NCBI GenBank assembly: GCA_920105625.2 | Contig: OV050032.1 | Span: 115,614,542-115,678,541 of the forward strand | DNA: 64,000 nucleotides | From: Clusia tigrina | Taxonomy: Eukaryota > Arthropoda > Insecta > Diptera > Clusiidae | Reading direction: 5' to 3' | Shown here: positions 61,579 through 64,000 of the stretch, in pieces | How the letters are laid out: each line of letters begins with the position of its first letter | Position numbering within the stretch: the first letter of the stretch is position 1 | Program-made: the position numbers and the translations under genes | Notes under the pieces: generated by a model | Seen by the model: the letters and a program-made list of their open reading frames with translations, nothing else | What the model was told of the DNA's origin: nothing | Database searches by the model: none

Positions 61579-63537
61579 TTACAAGCATTTGAATGTTGCC
61601 AACTTTGACAAGTGTAGGACGTACCGTATAGAAGTTAGGGGCGTTTGAAGTTTTATCAGTGTTTGATTTGGGACTCTAGGGTAGCATAGCTTTGAGCGAT
61701 AATTTAAATTGACAAGAGGCTCGAGTACTTTATTGTTACAAAATTTCAAGGTTTTATGACGCTCCAGTAAAAAGTTACAAGCATTTGTATGTTGCAAACT
61801 TTGATAGGAGTAGGACGTACCGAAAAGAAGTTAGGGGCGTTTGAAGTTTTATCAGTGTTTGATTTGGGACTCAATGGTAGCATAGCTTTGAGCGATGGCT
61901 TAAATTGAGAAGAGGCTCGAGTACTTTATTGTTACAAAATTTCAATTTTTTATGACGCTCCAGTAAAAAGTTACAAGCATTTGTATGTTGCAAACTTTGA
62001 TAGGTGTAGGACGTACCGTAAAGATGTTAGGGCCATTTGAAGTTTTATCAGTGTTTGATTTGGGACTCAAGGGTAGCATAGCTTTGACCGATAGCTTAAA
62101 TTGACAAGAGGCTCGAGTACTTTATTGTTACAAAATTTCAAGGTTTTATGACGCTCCAGTAAAAAGTTACAAGCATTTGTATGTTGCAAACTTTGATAGG
62201 TGTAGGACGTACCGTAAAGAAGTTAGGGGCGTTTGAAGTTTTATCAGTGTTTGATTTGGGACTCTAGGGTAGCTTAGCTTTGAGCGATGGCTTAAATTGA
62301 CAAGAGGCTCGAGTACTTCATTGTTACAAAATTTCAAGGTTTTATGACGCTCCAGTAAAAAGTTACAAGCATTTGTATGTTGCAAACTTTGATAGGTGTA
62401 GGACGTACCGTATAGAAGTTAGGGCCATTTGAAGTTTTATCAGTGTTTGATTTGGGACTCTAGGGTAGCATAGTTTTGAGCGATGGCGTAAATTGACAAG
62501 AGGCTCGAGTACTTTATTGTTACAAAATTTCAAGGTTTTATGACGCTCCAGTAAAAAGTTACAAGCATTTGTATGTTGCAAACTTTGATAGGTGTAGGAC
62601 GTACCGTATAGAAGTTAGGGGCGTTCGAAGTTTTATCAGTGTTTGATTTGGGACTCTAGGGTAGTATAGTTTTGAGCGATAGCTTAAATTGACAAGAGGC
62701 TCGAGTACTTTATTGTTACAAAATTTCATGGTTTTATGACGCTCCAGTAAAAAGTTCCAAGCATTTGTATGTTGCAAACTTTGATAGGTGTAGGACGTAC
62801 CGTATAGAAGTTAGGGCCATATGAAATTTTATCAGTGTTTGATTTGGGACTCTAGGGTAGCATAGCTTTGAGCGATGGCTTAAATTGACAAGAGGCTCGA
62901 GTACTTTATTGTTACAAAATTTCCAGGTTTTATGACGCTCCAGTAAAAAGTTACAAGCATTTGAATGTTGCCAACTTTGGTAGGTGTAGGACGTACCGTA
63001 AAGAAGTTAGGGGCGTTTGAAGTTTTATCAGTGTTTGATTTAGGACTCTAGGGTAGCATAGCTTTGAGCGATGGCTTAAATTGACAAGAGGCTCGAGTAC
63101 TTTATTGTTACAAACTTTCAAGGTTTTATGACGCTCCAGTAAAATGTTACAAGCATTTGTATGTTGCAAACTTTGATAGGTGTAGGACGTACCGTATAGA
63201 AGTTAGGGGCGTTTGAAGTTTATCAGTGTTTGATTTGGGACTCAAGCGTAGCATAGCTTTGAGCGATAGCTTAAATTGACAAGAGGGTCGAGCACTTTAT
63301 TGTTACAAAATTTCAAAGTTTTATGACGCTCCATTAAAAAGTTACAAGCATTTGTATGCTGCAAACTTTGATAGGTGTAGGACGTACCGTATAGAAGTTA
63401 GGGCCATTTGAAGTTTTATCAGTGTTTGATTTGGGACTCAAGGGCAGCATAGCTTTGAGCGATAGCTTAAATTGACAAGAGGCTCGAGTACTTTATTGTT
63501 ACAAAATTTCAAGGTTTTAGGACGCTCCATTAAAAAG
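61579..63537 (+). repeat. H10 copy in the right-hand block, copy 1 subtype
   Basis: Ten units in 1959 bp, with the one-base loss at 63215; offset to 8376 is 53203. It carries the full marker order of the 8376 copy (accgaaaagaag, ggactcaatgg, tttcaattttttatg, tttgaccgatagc, ttccaagc, gatttaggac, tgtatgctgc). It is followed directly by a gatcgg-subtype copy starting at 63538, whereas the left end has two copies of this subtype before 12294. One H10 has therefore been gained on the left or lost on the right. Confidence 0.85.
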
Positions 63538-64000
63538 TTACAAGCATTTGAATTTTGCCAACTTTGACAAGTGTAGGACGTACCGTATAGAAGTTAGGGG
63601 CGTTTGAAGTTTTATCAGTGTTTGATTTGGGACTCTAGGGTAGCATAGCTTTGAGCGATAACTTAAATTGACAAGAGGCTCGAGTACTTTATGGTTACAA
63701 AATTTCAAGGTTTTATGACGCTCCAGTAAAAAGTTACAAGCATTTGTATGTTGCAAACTTTGATAGGTGTAGGACGTACCGTATAGAAGTTAGGGCCATT
63801 TGAAGTTTTATCATTGTTTGATTTGGGACTCAAGGGTAGCATAGCTTTGAGCGATAGCTTAAATTGACAAGAGGCTCGGGTACTTCATTGTTACAAAATT
63901 TCAAGGTTTTATGACGTTCCAGTAAAAAGTTACAAGCATTTGTATGTTGCAAACTTTGATCGGTGTAGGACGTACCGTATAGAAGTTTGGGCCATTTGAA

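Larger units (their letters stand above)
1..64000 (+). repeat. Satellite DNA array, 196 bp tandem unit, about 327 units
   Basis: The same 196 bp unit repeats head to tail from the first base to the last, always in one orientation. Unit starts, taken at the tta of gttacaag, run from 145 to 63930; correcting that distance for the indels seen gives exactly 326 x 196 bp. The cumulative indels are nine 1 bp losses, two 1 bp gains, two 2 bp losses, one 5 bp gain and two short units totalling 105 bp missing, plus an 11 bp gain before 145. By hand count the consensus has A 56, C 26, G 48, T 66, so about 38% GC and GC skew about +0.30. No non-satellite stretch of even 50 bp is seen. Such arrays are typical of eukaryotic centromeric, pericentromeric or subtelomeric heterochromatin. 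The species and satellite family are not recognised. Confidence 0.98.
54133..64000 (+). repeat. Long segmental copy of about 145-12730 (9.9 kb)
   Basis: This block follows the left end of the window with very few base differences. The offset changes only in whole units: 53988 to about 54830, 53008 to about 58700, 53399 from 59423, 53203 from about 60676, and 51244 at the end, where one H10 copy is absent. Private single-base variants shared at fixed offset include gatggtgtaaattg (4966 and 57974), aggttttttgacattcc (5213 and 58221), ttaaaacgatac, catctgtatg and cttggatagg. The right edge is cut by the window. The direction of copying cannot be told from this window alone. Confidence 0.88.

Noticed and set aside
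145..63756. Well over a hundred minus-strand open reading frames of about 72 codons with similar predicted peptides
   Set aside because: They are the satellite read in one frame. Most start at TTG rather than ATG, all stop at the TAA complementary to gttacaag, and successive frames overlap by about 23 bp. The 196 bp unit shifts frame by one base each time. Substitutions show no avoidance of amino-acid change, and no ribosome-binding or splice context is visible.
1..64000. CRISPR array (regular direct repeats)
   Set aside because: There is no short repeat plus unique spacer pattern. The whole 196 bp is repeated and the variation is point changes.
1..64000. CENP-B box
   Set aside because: I looked for the core TTCG....A..CGGG on both strands. 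The only cggg, in gaggctcgggtac, lacks the required upstream bases.
1..64000. Telomeric repeat
   Set aside because: Single TTAGGG words occur in gaagttagggcc, but there is never a tandem run of them.
1..64000. Promoter-like ttgaca in aaattgacaag of nearly every unit
   Set aside because: No properly spaced TATAAT-like partner is seen, and the context is a eukaryotic satellite. The word recurs because the unit does.
1..64000. Naming the species or a published satellite family
   Set aside because: I do not recognise the unit. Length and base composition alone do not identify the source, and a database search would be needed.

Overview
The whole 64 kb window is one unbroken tandem satellite array. 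Its unit is about 196 bp, every unit lies in the same orientation, and no gene, RNA gene, transposon or unique sequence is visible. Unit starts can be followed from 145 to 63930. After correcting for the indels listed below, that distance is exactly 326 x 196 bp, so the array stays in phase apart from a handful of events. The consensus is about 38% GC, with G far above C on the given strand. This is eukaryotic constitutive heterochromatin of centromeric, pericentromeric or subtelomeric kind. Plant and animal satellites both look like this, and I do not recognise the family, so no species is named.

Units fall into variant types. Type A has gtatg...gcaaac near the unit start and type B has gaatg...gccaac; there are minor recombinants. 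These and other linked variants are arranged in nested higher-order repeats (HORs). Region by region: (1) 1-19.5 kb is built on a 10-unit HOR of 1959 bp ('H10', order BAAAAAABAA). Three copies run in tandem at 8376-14252, with other complete or partial copies around them. (2) 19.5-37.3 kb is a different family: blocks of 16 and 18 units combine into a 34-unit, 6.66 kb super-repeat. (3) 37.3-46.6 kb holds a 17-unit (3330 bp) tandem duplication followed by shuffled 5- and 9-unit duplications. (4) 46.6-50.3 kb is the least regular part, with dimer and trimer duplications, a 5 bp insertion and an out-of-phase inserted fragment. (5) 50.4-64 kb returns to the first family; 54133-64000 is a near-identical long copy of roughly the first 10 kb, differing mainly by gain or loss of whole units.

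The open reading frames, mostly 72 codons on the minus strand, are by-products of the repeat. They start at TTG, end at the same TAA in each unit, and because 196 is not a multiple of 3 they cannot run on through the array. The interest lies in the record of unequal exchange: several crossovers can be mapped to within tens of bases, some can be put in order, and a few out-of-register joins stand out against an otherwise in-phase array.
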